A stretch of DNA of 64,000 nt from Maritimibacter sp. (lineage in GTDB: Bacteria; Pseudomonadota; Alphaproteobacteria; Rhodobacterales; Rhodobacteraceae). The notes below the pieces were generated by a model that had not been told where the DNA came from, did no database searches, and was given only the letters and a program-made list of their open reading frames with translations. The stretch spans positions 124,001 to 188,000 of the forward strand of contig NZNT01000029.1 in assembly GCA_002695005.1 (NCBI GenBank). The letters are read 5' to 3'. Position numbers and translations under genes: made by a program. Positions 52,902 through 60,769 of the stretch are shown one piece after another (position 1 is the first letter of the stretch; each line of letters starts with the position of its first letter).

Positions 52902-52918
52902 TGTAAGTTTGACTTACA
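52902..52918. promoter_or_regulatory. LysR operator-like dyad
   Basis: TGTAAGT-TTG-ACTTACA is a perfect 7-bp inverted repeat ending 8 bp before the LysR gene start (52927) and 78 bp upstream of the divergent small gene. It may be the autoregulatory site of the LysR protein. Confidence 0.6.
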
Positions 52919-52926
52919 ATAGAAAC

Positions 52927-53808
52927 ATGGACTGGTCCCGAATCCCCTCGCTCGCCGCCCTCCGCGCCTTCGAAGCCCTGTCGCGCCACGGCACGCTTTC
53001 CGCCGCAGCGCGCGACTTGAACGTGACCCATGCGGCCATCGCACAGCACCTGCGTACGCTGGAGACCCATTTCGGAGAGGGACTTGCGAGCAGGGATGGA
53101 CAGACGATGCGCCTTACCGAAACAGGCCGTGAGCTGGCCGACGCGCTCGGAGACGGATTCTCGCGCATTTCCGAAGGCGTGGGGGCGATTCTCGATCGCA
53201 ACGCAATCCGCCCGATCACGGTGACTCTGACACCATCTTTCGCGGAAGTCTGGCTCATGCCACGCATGGGTCAGTTCTGGGCGAAGCATCCGGATGTCGA
53301 GGTTCGGCTTGTTCCTTCGGTCGGGCTGGCCGATCTACGCCGCGACGGCATCGACCTTGCCATCCGGTTCGGAACCGGCGCCTGGCCGGGGTACGAGGTC
53401 GAGCCGCTGGCGGTCAGCCGCTTTGCTGTCGTTGCGGCCCCGGACTACACCAAGGCCCGTTCGATCGAAGAGCTTGGGCGGCTGGGCGCATATGACTGGT
53501 ATTTCTCGTCCGCCGCGAACGAGCAACGGATCTGGGGCCGCACCATCGGCATCGATTTCGAACGGATCGGGGCGCAGGACATGGCGAATAACGGTATGGT
53601 TCTGTCTGCGGTGCGCGCCGGGCTGGGTCTGTCGATCCAGTCACTCGCACTGGTCGAACCCGACATCAGCTCCGGCCAGCTTACAACGCTCTATGAGGGC
53701 GATCCGGAGGGGCTGGGATATTATGTCCTGACCCGTCCCGGCGTCCTCACTCCGGGAGCGCGGACATTCCGAACCTGGCTCAGGAGGATGGCTCAGGCGC
53801 AGGCCTGA
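52927..53808 (+). CDS. LysR-family (GcvA-like) transcriptional regulator
   Basis: DNA-binding regulator of 293 residues. The GcvA-type N-terminus is clear: IPSLAALRAFEALSRHGTLS, then AAARDLNVTHAAIAQHLRTL and ASRDGQTMRLTETGRELADA. The effector domain contains TPSFAEVWLMPRMGQFWAKH and DGIDLAIRFGTGAWPGYEVE, as in GcvA/AmpR relatives. ATG 52927 is chosen over a TTG 18 bp upstream. It may act on the divergent small gene and itself. The 3' end overlaps the lipoprotein gene convergently by 16 bp. Confidence 0.93.
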   Translation: MDWSRIPSLAALRAFEALSRHGTLSAAARDLNVTHAAIAQHLRTLETHFGEGLASRDGQTMRLTETGRELADALGDGFSRISEGVGAILDRNAIRPITVTLTPSFAEVWLMPRMGQFWAKHPDVEVRLVPSVGLADLRRDGIDLAIRFGTGAWPGYEVEPLAVSRFAVVAAPDYTKARSIEELGRLGAYDWYFSSAANEQRIWGRTIGIDFERIGAQDMANNGMVLSAVRAGLGLSIQSLALVEPDISSGQLTTLYEGDPEGLGYYVLTRPGVLTPGARTFRTWLRRMAQAQA

Positions 53809-54137
53809 CCGGCGCGGGCCGATGCCGTGCGCCAGCCGACGAACCGCTCGTTCGTGAAGGTGAGGATGAGGCCGTCCCAATCCACCTGCTGCGCCACGCC
53901 ATCCGGGCAGCCGGTGAGTGGGATTGCCTGACCCCGGCCCAGCTCACGCTCCAGCACCGGGACTACGCCTTTGGGCGAGCGGCCAAAGTCGATGCGCTGC
54001 GCAGTTCCCTCGATGGCGAGCCCGCGTTCGTCTGGCACAAACTGCGCCCCGACGCGCGCCGGTACGTTCGCCATTTGCGCGCCGCCCGTACAGGCGGCCA
54101 GAGAGACGGTCGCGAGGGCAAACAGCCCTGCCCTCAT
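53793..54137 (-). CDS. Small putative lipoprotein
   Basis: 114 residues from MRAGLFALATVSLAACTGGA; the lipobox is L-A-A-C at residues 16-19, so it should be lipidated after signal cleavage. The rest is small-polar (GAQFVPDERGLAIEGTAQRI, FGRSPKGVVPVLERELGRGQ) without a known domain. Its start overlaps the regA stop by 4 bp (ATGA), so it is probably co-translated with regA. The role is unknown. Confidence 0.7.
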   Translation of the reverse strand: MRAGLFALATVSLAACTGGAQMANVPARVGAQFVPDERGLAIEGTAQRIDFGRSPKGVVPVLERELGRGQAIPLTGCPDGVAQQVDWDGLILTFTNERFVGWRTASARAGQACA

Positions 54138-54688
54138 TTCGGAGAGCGTTTGGCGAGGATCCGTTGCAGCGTCCGCCGGTGCATGTTCAATCGCCGCGCG
54201 GTTTCCGACACGTTGCGGTCGCACAGTTCATAGACCCGCTGAATATGTTCCCAACGCACACGGTCGGCGCTCATCGGGTTGTCAGGGGGCGGGGGCAGAT
54301 CGTCGTCCTTTGCGAGAAGCGCCTTGACGACATCATCGGCGTCGGCGGGCTTGGACAGGTAGTCGGTCGCCCCGATCTTGACCGCGGCGACCGCCGTGGC
54401 GATTGCGCCATAGCCCGTAAGCACGACGATCCTGGACTCGGGCCGACGTTCACGAAGAGTTTCGACCACATCGAGTCCATTGCCGTCGCCCAGCCGAAGG
54501 TCGACCACGGCATAGGCCGGCGGACGCCCACTCGCGATAGCCTTGCCACCCGCAACGCTGTCGGCCATCTCGACATCGAAACCGCGTTTTTCCATCGCGC
54601 GGGCCAGCCGCTTCAGGAACGGTTCGTCATCATCGACCAAAAGGATCGAGCGGTCTTCGCCAAGGTCATATGCCACGTTCTCGGACAT
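54134..54688 (-). CDS. regA: Redox response regulator RegA (PrrA/ActR)
   Basis: Response regulator of the RegB-RegA redox two-component system controlling photosynthesis, respiration, nitrogen fixation and CO2 fixation in purple bacteria and relatives. The receiver domain has Asp19-Asp20-Asp21 (ILLVDDDEP), phosphorylation Asp63 (AVVDLRLGDG), and Thr/Lys in VVLTGYGAI and YLSKPAD. The four-proline linker (DLPPPPDNP) and Fis-type helix-turn-helix ETARRLNMHRRTLQRILAKR are characteristic of RegA. The start MSENVAYDLGEDRS follows GGAGGGCAGTAC. A perfect FNR-type site lies 62-75 bp upstream. Confidence 0.97.
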   Translation of the reverse strand: MSENVAYDLGEDRSILLVDDDEPFLKRLARAMEKRGFDVEMADSVAGGKAIASGRPPAYAVVDLRLGDGNGLDVVETLRERRPESRIVVLTGYGAIATAVAAVKIGATDYLSKPADADDVVKALLAKDDDLPPPPDNPMSADRVRWEHIQRVYELCDRNVSETARRLNMHRRTLQRILAKRSPK

Positions 54689-54723
54689 GTACTGCCCTCC
54701 ACCTGTTCGCATTCACGAAACTT

Positions 54724-54763
54724 TATGCATCAAACGACCGCATGTCGAATTGATGCATATCAA
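54724..54763. promoter_or_regulatory. Perfect FNR-type box and 10-bp inverted repeat upstream of regA
   Basis: TTGAT-GCAT-ATCAA (54750-54763) is a full match to the FNR consensus. Its left part also belongs to a perfect 10-bp inverted repeat, TATGCATCAA (54724-54733) and TTGATGCATA (54750-54759), spaced by 16 nt. Both lie in the 97-bp gap between senC and regA, directly upstream of the regA start. Confidence 0.7.
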
Positions 54764-54785
54764 AAGGAACTAACCTTTCTACGGT

Positions 54786-55412
54786 TCAGGAGGACGCGTC
54801 GATGAAACAGGACATCGTATCGGCGATCTGCTCCGGCGTATCGTCGCGCTTGAAGAACTCCACGAACCCGGTTTCGGGCAACACGAGATAGGTGAAGGTG
54901 GAGTGATCGACGAGGTAGTATTCGTCGTCCCCTTCGTCCTGTTTCTTGTAATAGGTCTTGTAGGCCTGGCTCGCCGCCTTGACCTGCTCGGGCGAACCGG
55001 TGAGTCCGATCATGTCTTCGTGGAGGTAGGAGGTGAAATCCTTCATCTGCTCGGGCGTATCGCGCTCCGGGTCGATGGAGATCATGGCCATCTGTGCGTC
55101 GTAGCCTCGCTCCTGCACAAGGTCGAGCGCTTCGGCGTTTCGGGCATTGTCGAGCGGGCAGACGTCCGGGCAGAACGTATAGCCGAAGTAAAGCAGGGTT
55201 GGCTTGGTGAAGACGTCCTGCTCCGTCACCGTCTCGCCATCCTCGCTCACGAGCGTAAAGGGTCCGCCGATGGCACTGGTGCCGCCGCCGACGGTGGTCG
55301 ACCGGCAATCGGCGAAGGTGTCAGTGGCGCGATTGAAATACCAATAGCCCGCCGTCCCTCCGATCAGGATGGCCAGGATGATCGCTCCCGCGACGGCCGC
55401 AAACTTTGTCAT
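54786..55412 (-). CDS. senC: SCO/SenC-family copper chaperone (PrrC)
   Basis: Membrane-anchored, periplasm-facing copper-binding thioredoxin-fold protein involved in cytochrome c oxidase assembly and redox signalling to RegB. The start MTKFAAVAGAIILAILIGGT gives 208 residues, the first 25 being the anchor. The copper-binding motif is C-x3-C-P (FCPDVCPLDNA), with the distal His in YLVDHSTFTYLV. The regB-senC divergence with regA downstream of senC is the classic Rhodobacter arrangement. RegB starts 97 bp away on the other strand. Confidence 0.96.
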   Translation of the reverse strand: MTKFAAVAGAIILAILIGGTAGYWYFNRATDTFADCRSTTVGGGTSAIGGPFTLVSEDGETVTEQDVFTKPTLLYFGYTFCPDVCPLDNARNAEALDLVQERGYDAQMAMISIDPERDTPEQMKDFTSYLHEDMIGLTGSPEQVKAASQAYKTYYKKQDEGDDEYYLVDHSTFTYLVLPETGFVEFFKRDDTPEQIADTMSCFIDASS

Positions 55413-55508
55413 GACATGCTCCTGCGCAATTCGGGCGCATTGATCGGCCAAGCGGCCCCGACTAACAAGGGGAGACTTTGACGCAACCAGTCACAAACCC
55501 GGGACGAT

Positions 55509-56888
55509 ATGCCAGATCCAAGCGCCGCCCTGTTCGAGGCAAACCCCGGCAAGAGCTGGATCAGGCTGCAAACACTCAACATTCTGCGCTGGGTGGCGGT
55601 CGCCGGGCAGATCGGTGCCATCGGCGTCGCGGACCGCGTCTTCGCAATTCAGATCGAACTCGGTTTCTGCGCCGCCATCATCGGCCTGTCGATCATCGCC
55701 AACCTGATTTTTCACTTCGTCTATCCCGAGAGTAAACGCCTCACAGAGCGGGAGGCGGTCGCGATTCTTCTGTTCGACACGATGCAACTCGGCCTTCTGA
55801 TCCTGCTGACGGGTGGGTTGAACAACCCGTTTGCCGTACTGATTGCCGCTCCGGTCACGGTGGCAGCCACGGCGCTGTCGCTGCGCTCGACCCTTCTCAT
55901 CGGGGCGGCAGCCATCGCGCTTATCTCTTTTGCCGCCGACCTTCATGTCCCCCTGCGCACGACAAACGGAGACGTCCTGCGCCTGCCAGATGTGTTCATC
56001 TTTGGCTCCTGGGTCGCAATCGTCGTGGCGATCGGTTTCATCGCGGCCTACACCCGCCGGATCTCGACCGAGACCCAGAGTATGAGTCAGGCGCTGCTCG
56101 CCGCGCAAATGGCGCTCGCTCGTGAACAGAAGCTCACCGATCTGGGTGGTGTGGTCGCGGCGGCCGCACATGAGCTTGGCACTCCGCTTGCCACGATCAA
56201 GCTGGTGTCCGCAGAGATGGTGTCTGAGTTACCCGAAGGCTCCGACTTGCGCGAGGATGCCCAGCTCATCCGGGATCAGGCGGATCGGTGCCGGGATATC
56301 CTCCGGTCAATGGGCCGCTCCGGCAAAGACGACCTGCATCTGCGCCAGGCCCCTCTCGTCACGGTGGTCGAGGAGGCGGCGGACCCGCATCGCGACCGCG
56401 GCAAAGCCATCCTGATCGAGACGGACGAAACGGATCAGCCCACAGTCTTTCGCCGTCCAGAACTCGTACACGGTTTGCGAAACCTCGTGCAGAATGCCGT
56501 GGATTTCGCCGCCACGACCGTCTGGATCGATATAGACTGGGACGAGGACGTCCTGACCGTGCGTATTGTGGACGATGGCACCGGCTACCCGCCACAGCTC
56601 CTCGGCCGGATCGGTGACCCGTTCATCCGCCGCCGCCGCAGTTCACCCGACCGCAAGCGCCCCGAGTACGAGGGCATGGGGCTGGGCCTGTTCATCGCCA
56701 AGACGCTGCTTGAAAGGACTGGGGCGGAGCTCACATTCGCTAATGGTCAGGAGCCTTATTCCGGAGTTGCCCGGCCGGGAGAGCCGAGCGGGGCGATAGT
56801 CGAGGTGGTCTGGCCCCGCCGTCCGGGCGGCATCGAGGCGGAAGAGCGCCTGCCAGCCCTTGGCGAAAACGTCAATTTTCCTCGCTGA
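55509..56888 (+). CDS. regB: Redox-sensing histidine kinase RegB (PrrB)
   Basis: Membrane-bound sensor kinase of 459 residues responding to quinone redox state. Six helices lie in residues 20-185, including the quinone-binding GGLNNPF (102-108). The phosphoacceptor is His221 (AAAHELGTPLATI). The redox-active cysteine is Cys261 (DQADRCRDILRSMGR), the same position as R. capsulatus Cys265. The ATPase domain shows NLVQNAVDFA (N box), IVDDGTGYPP, and EGMGLGLFIAKTLL (G2 box). The partner regA lies nearby; senC is divergent. Confidence 0.97.
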   Translation: MPDPSAALFEANPGKSWIRLQTLNILRWVAVAGQIGAIGVADRVFAIQIELGFCAAIIGLSIIANLIFHFVYPESKRLTEREAVAILLFDTMQLGLLILLTGGLNNPFAVLIAAPVTVAATALSLRSTLLIGAAAIALISFAADLHVPLRTTNGDVLRLPDVFIFGSWVAIVVAIGFIAAYTRRISTETQSMSQALLAAQMALAREQKLTDLGGVVAAAAHELGTPLATIKLVSAEMVSELPEGSDLREDAQLIRDQADRCRDILRSMGRSGKDDLHLRQAPLVTVVEEAADPHRDRGKAILIETDETDQPTVFRRPELVHGLRNLVQNAVDFAATTVWIDIDWDEDVLTVRIVDDGTGYPPQLLGRIGDPFIRRRRSSPDRKRPEYEGMGLGLFIAKTLLERTGAELTFANGQEPYSGVARPGEPSGAIVEVVWPRRPGGIEAEERLPALGENVNFPR

Positions 56889-56896
56889 CGTAGGTT

Positions 56897-56911
56897 TTAA
56901 ACATTCGTTAA
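56897..56911. promoter_or_regulatory. CtrA-type binding site upstream of the PAS/DivL-like gene
   Basis: TTAA-ACATTCG-TTAA is a perfect TTAA-N7-TTAA match, 48 bp upstream of the PAS-domain gene start and 8 bp after the regB stop. It is one of only two perfect CtrA-type boxes I found in the window. Confidence 0.6.
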
Positions 56912-56958
56912 CTATCACAACCTTAGGGTGAGGCGTCTTTCACGACCGGGCCTCTCAC

Positions 56959-58557
56959 ATGACCACGCTGCTTGCCGTCGTTCTCGTTCTTATCGCTTTT
57001 CTGGTCGCCTTCGCGACGCTTCTGGCACTTGGCCTTGTTGGCCGGTGGCGCGCAAGCGGCCTTCGCCAAACGGTTCTGACAGAGCGTGGCACGATTACCT
57101 TCCTGTTTGAAAACGAAACGCTGGTGGATGTGACGACTTCGGCCCGCGACCTCTTGGCCACGGCTCCGAAGCGGGGCAGCGACTGGTCCCGCCTCTCGGG
57201 CCTCCTTGAGCCGCGTTTTCCAGGACTGGATGATTGGATATTTGAGCTTGCCGATCTGGGCGAGATGGAGCGGCAGTCGAACGACGAGACCAGCCTTCTG
57301 CACGCAGAATGGCACGATGGTATCGCGCGGATCACGCTTTCCTCGCTGGGTGTGGGTGACAATACGGCGGCCACCGATCAATACACCGTTGCCGCGCTGA
57401 ACCGTGAACTGGAAACGTTGCGCGCTGCAACAGAACGCACACCTTTTCCGATCTGGGAGGAAGACGAAGGAGGCGCAGTGACCTGGTGTAACAGTGCCTA
57501 TCTCGATCTTCTTTCCGACCTTCATGATAACGCGGGCCATGGCTGGCCGCCCACCCGGATTTTCGACATTCCGGACACGGATGGTGACGACTTTGGCAGT
57601 CAGACCGCCCGCGTCGCGGTAAGTGCGGCGGGAGACGAGTCCCGGCACTGGTTCGAGGTCCATGTTCAACCCAACGGGTCTGGCCGGCTCTGCACCGCGA
57701 CGCCCACCGATGACCTTGTGAAAGCCGAGACGTCGCTGAACGAATTCGTGACGACTTTGTCCAAGACGTTCGCCGCGCTGCCCATCGGAATCGCGATCTT
57801 CAACCGTTCGCGGGAACTGGCGATGTTCAACCCGGCGCTTGTCGATCTCATGACATTGCCGGTGGATTTCCTGATCTCGAAGCCCACCCTCGCTTCGTTT
57901 CTCGACCGGTTGCGCGAGATGCAGATGATGCCGGAGCCAAAGGACTACAAATCCTGGCGCCAAAGAGTCTCAGACCTCGTCGCTGAAGCGCGAAACGGGA
58001 CGTACGAGGACAAGTGGACTTTGCCCGGCGGTCAAACGTATCGCGTCACAGGAAGGCCCCATCCGGACGGGGCGGTGGCCTTTCTATTCGAAGATATTTC
58101 GACCGAGATCGAGCTGGCGCGCAAACACCGGGCCGAGATCGAAACCGCGCAGGCGACGCTCGACGCGATGCCCGCCGCCGTCGCCGTGTTTTCGACCGCC
58201 GGCGTGCTCACCCTGTCAAATGCGCAGTACGCGACGATCTGGGCCAGCGGCGGCGCCGGTGATCTGACCGATCTGTCCATCTATGACTCCATCGAGCACT
58301 GGCGAAACGCATCGGCGCCCAGCGGCGTCTGGGACGAAATCCGCGCCACCGTAGGCCATGCAGGTGTGCGTGAACCGTGCAAAGCAAACATCACGCTTCT
58401 GGACGGACGCGCGCTTACTTGCAGGGTCGCGCCGCTCCCCCGGGGCTTCACGCTGATCGAGTTCGCACAGCTCAGACTCAATGACGGGACTGCCGAGGTG
58501 CCGGAAGATGTCGCCCTGCAGCGCGGTGACAATCGGTTGCTGGGCGTCGGATCGTGA
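56959..58557 (+). CDS. PAS-domain protein lacking a kinase domain, probable DivL-type CtrA regulator
   Basis: 532 residues with one N-terminal helix (LLAVVLVLIAFLVAFATLLA) and then three PAS-like segments: about 155-270 (TPFPIWEEDEGGAVTWCNSA), 270-385 (LPIGIAIFNRSRELAMFNPA) and 395-480 (LDAMPAAVAVFSTAGVLTLS). There is no H-box, HATPase or output enzyme domain. DivL of Caulobacter has PAS domains plus a kinase-like part, while the Rhodobacter version is, to my recollection, a shorter PAS protein. A CtrA-type box precedes the gene. It is placed between regB and tsaE. Identity as DivL is inference. Confidence 0.7.
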   Translation: MTTLLAVVLVLIAFLVAFATLLALGLVGRWRASGLRQTVLTERGTITFLFENETLVDVTTSARDLLATAPKRGSDWSRLSGLLEPRFPGLDDWIFELADLGEMERQSNDETSLLHAEWHDGIARITLSSLGVGDNTAATDQYTVAALNRELETLRAATERTPFPIWEEDEGGAVTWCNSAYLDLLSDLHDNAGHGWPPTRIFDIPDTDGDDFGSQTARVAVSAAGDESRHWFEVHVQPNGSGRLCTATPTDDLVKAETSLNEFVTTLSKTFAALPIGIAIFNRSRELAMFNPALVDLMTLPVDFLISKPTLASFLDRLREMQMMPEPKDYKSWRQRVSDLVAEARNGTYEDKWTLPGGQTYRVTGRPHPDGAVAFLFEDISTEIELARKHRAEIETAQATLDAMPAAVAVFSTAGVLTLSNAQYATIWASGGAGDLTDLSIYDSIEHWRNASAPSGVWDEIRATVGHAGVREPCKANITLLDGRALTCRVAPLPRGFTLIEFAQLRLNDGTAEVPEDVALQRGDNRLLGVGS

Positions 58558-58597
58558 AACCACTTGCCCCACCTCGCTTGCCGATTACAACGGAGGC

Positions 58598-59095
58598 ATG
58601 ATCGACGCCGGCTCCCGCACAGTTCACCTTCCGACCCCGGACGCGACCACCGCACTTGCCGTCACCCTTGCTGAGGTTGTGAAACCAGGGGACGTCTTTC
58701 TGTTGTCCGGGCCTATCGGTGCGGGGAAGACACATTTCGCGCGGTCGCTCATCCAGTCGCACCTGTCACGCAATGGTCAGCCTGTCGAAGACGTTCCCTC
58801 GCCGACATTTACGCTGGTTCAGACCTATGCCTCCGGCGGCCACGAAATCTGGCACGCCGATCTGTATCGCCTGACACACCCGGACGAGGTCGAAGAACTC
58901 GGCCTGATCGACGCATTCGACACCGCCATCTGTCTTGTCGAATGGCCCGATCGGCTTGGAGATTCAGGTCCCTCCAATGCAGTGCGCATCAACTTTCGAC
59001 AGGGCGATAATGACGACGGTCGCATTGCGGAGATCGAAGGCCTCCCGCCACACCTGACCCACACATTAGGCCGGTTTCAGCATGTCTGGTCGTGA
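58598..59095 (+). CDS. tsaE: tRNA t6A37 threonylcarbamoyl transfer ATPase TsaE
   Basis: ATPase required with TsaB and TsaD for the t6A37 tRNA modification. The 165 residues start MIDAGSRTVHLPTPDATTAL at 58598. The Walker A is LSGPIGAGKTHFARSLIQ, switch I and Walker B include PSPTFTLVQTYAS and EIWHADLYRL, followed by TsaE-typical EELGLIDAF and LVEWPDRLGD. The 3' end overlaps the phosphotransferase gene by 14 bp. The upstream PAS gene ends 40 bp before the start. Confidence 0.95.
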   Translation: MIDAGSRTVHLPTPDATTALAVTLAEVVKPGDVFLLSGPIGAGKTHFARSLIQSHLSRNGQPVEDVPSPTFTLVQTYASGGHEIWHADLYRLTHPDEVEELGLIDAFDTAICLVEWPDRLGDSGPSNAVRINFRQGDNDDGRIAEIEGLPPHLTHTLGRFQHVWS

Positions 59096-60101
59096 CGACG
59101 CCATCACTGGCTTCCTCGACAACGCTGGTTGGGGGGGCGCGCGGCGCAGTCTGCTGGCAGGCGACGCGTCCAACCGCCGGTATGAGCGATTGTGGCTCGC
59201 CGACCAACCGGCAGTTCTCATGGATGCTCCGCCAGACAAGGGCGAGGACATCCGGCCTTTCGTACGGATCGGGCGGCACCTTTCCAATGCAGGCCTCTCG
59301 CCACCAAAGGTCTTTGCGGAGGACGCTGCACAGGGTTTCCTTTTGCTGGAGGATTTGGGCGACAACTTGTTTTCAAATGTCGTCGAGAGTGATCCGGATG
59401 CCGAGAAAAGGCTCTATCTCGCCGCAACTGACGCCCTTCTCGCCCTTCATGATGCCCCGCTTCCGGACGCACCGGACTATGGGCCGGGCCCGATGAGCAC
59501 ACTCGCGACCCTGTCCATAGACTGGTTCGCCTTTGGCGCGTCGGGCGCGCACGATCCGGAAGGAACGAAGGCGCTGGAAGCCGCCATGAAAGATGCCTTT
59601 GATGCGCTCGCGCCGTGGCAACCCGTCCTTGTTCTGCGTGACTACCATGCGGAAAACCTGTTGTGGCTTCCCGACCGTGTCGCGCCCGCGAATGTCGGGC
59701 TACTGGACTTCCAGGACGCGGGCATTGGTCACCCGGCCTACGACCTGATGTCGCTGGCCCGAGATGCCCGCCGCGACGTGTCGGACGCGACCCGCAGCGC
59801 GATGATCGCGCATTTCGCGCAAGCGACCGGCAAGACGACCGCCGATCTGGAGCAGGCTTGCGCGACCGTCTCAGCCCAGCGCAACTTGCGCATTCTCGGT
59901 GTCTTCGCGCGCCTCTCACTCCATTTCGGCAAGCCGCATTACGTCGACCTCATCCCACGCGTCTGGCGCAATCTCTCTGCCGATCTCGCGCACCCGTCCC
60001 TCGCTGCTTTGGGCCATGTCGTTGCCCGCACACTTCCGGACCCCACCCCTGAAATCCTGAGAACCCTGAAAGCCAAATGCGCGACCGTCCCGACGCTCTG
60101 A
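59082..60101 (+). CDS. Aminoglycoside-phosphotransferase-fold sugar kinase, AmgK-like
   Basis: 339-residue kinase of the APH/choline kinase fold. The catalytic loop is LVLRDYHAENLLWLPD (D-x-H-x2-N) and the metal motif LLDFQDAGIGHPAYDLMSLA. In Pseudomonas and other bacteria AmgK phosphorylates N-acetylmuramic acid (and GlcNAc) for recycling to UDP-MurNAc, working with MurU. Here a MurU-like nucleotidyltransferase overlaps its 3' end, so the pair would form the recycling branch. The start at 59082 overlaps tsaE. Confidence 0.85.
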   Translation: MSGRDDAITGFLDNAGWGGARRSLLAGDASNRRYERLWLADQPAVLMDAPPDKGEDIRPFVRIGRHLSNAGLSPPKVFAEDAAQGFLLLEDLGDNLFSNVVESDPDAEKRLYLAATDALLALHDAPLPDAPDYGPGPMSTLATLSIDWFAFGASGAHDPEGTKALEAAMKDAFDALAPWQPVLVLRDYHAENLLWLPDRVAPANVGLLDFQDAGIGHPAYDLMSLARDARRDVSDATRSAMIAHFAQATGKTTADLEQACATVSAQRNLRILGVFARLSLHFGKPHYVDLIPRVWRNLSADLAHPSLAALGHVVARTLPDPTPEILRTLKAKCATVPTL

Positions 60102-60769
60102 TGATATTCGCGGCAGGCTTCGGCACCCGGATGGGCGCGCTGACCGCCGACCGACCGAAACCCTTGATCGAGGTCGCGGGAAAGCCCCTTATCGACCACG
60201 CGCTCGGCATCGCGCACGATGCAGGCATCGGCACGATCGTCGCCAACCTGCACTACCGGCCCGAGCCGATCGCCGCTCACCTGTCGCCGCGAGGGATAAA
60301 GCTGTCGCACGAACCGGACGAAATCCTCGAAACCGGCGGAGGGCTTCGCCACGCCCTCCCGCTCCTCGGTCCGGGGCCGGTGATGACGCTGAACTCCGAT
60401 TCCGTCTGGACGGGCGCGAACCCGCTCGACGAGCTGCGCAGCGCTTGGGACCCAGAGCGGATGGATGCTTTACTACTCCTTCTTACACCCGACGCGGCCA
60501 CCGGCCATCAGGGCAAAGGGGATTTCACGTTGAGGGACGGGACCCTCACCCGAGGCCCTGGCCACGTCTATTCCGGCGCGCAGATCGTTAAGACCGAGGG
60601 TCTCGCGACGTTCGAGGAGACCTCCTTTTCGATCAACCTCCTTTGGGACCAGATGATCGCGCAAAGCCGCCTTGCAGGTATCGTGCATGACGGTGGCTGG
60701 TGCGATGTTGGCCATCCGGAGGGGATTGCCGCGGCCGAGGCTCTGCTCGACTATGGCCGGGATGTTTGA
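60077..60769 (+). CDS. Nucleotidyltransferase, MurU-like
   Basis: 230-residue NTP-transferase (GT-A fold). The signature is IFAAGFGTRMGALTADRPKP, followed by LIEVAGKPLIDHALG and the base/sugar-binding region LSHEPDEILETGGGLRHALP; VMTLNSDSVWTG holds the metal Asp. MurU converts MurNAc-1-phosphate to UDP-MurNAc. The 5' end overlaps the AmgK-like gene by 25 bp, and its stop overlaps addB by 8 bp. The substrate is inferred from context. Confidence 0.85.
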   Translation: MRDRPDALMIFAAGFGTRMGALTADRPKPLIEVAGKPLIDHALGIAHDAGIGTIVANLHYRPEPIAAHLSPRGIKLSHEPDEILETGGGLRHALPLLGPGPVMTLNSDSVWTGANPLDELRSAWDPERMDALLLLLTPDAATGHQGKGDFTLRDGTLTRGPGHVYSGAQIVKTEGLATFEETSFSINLLWDQMIAQSRLAGIVHDGGWCDVGHPEGIAAAEALLDYGRDV

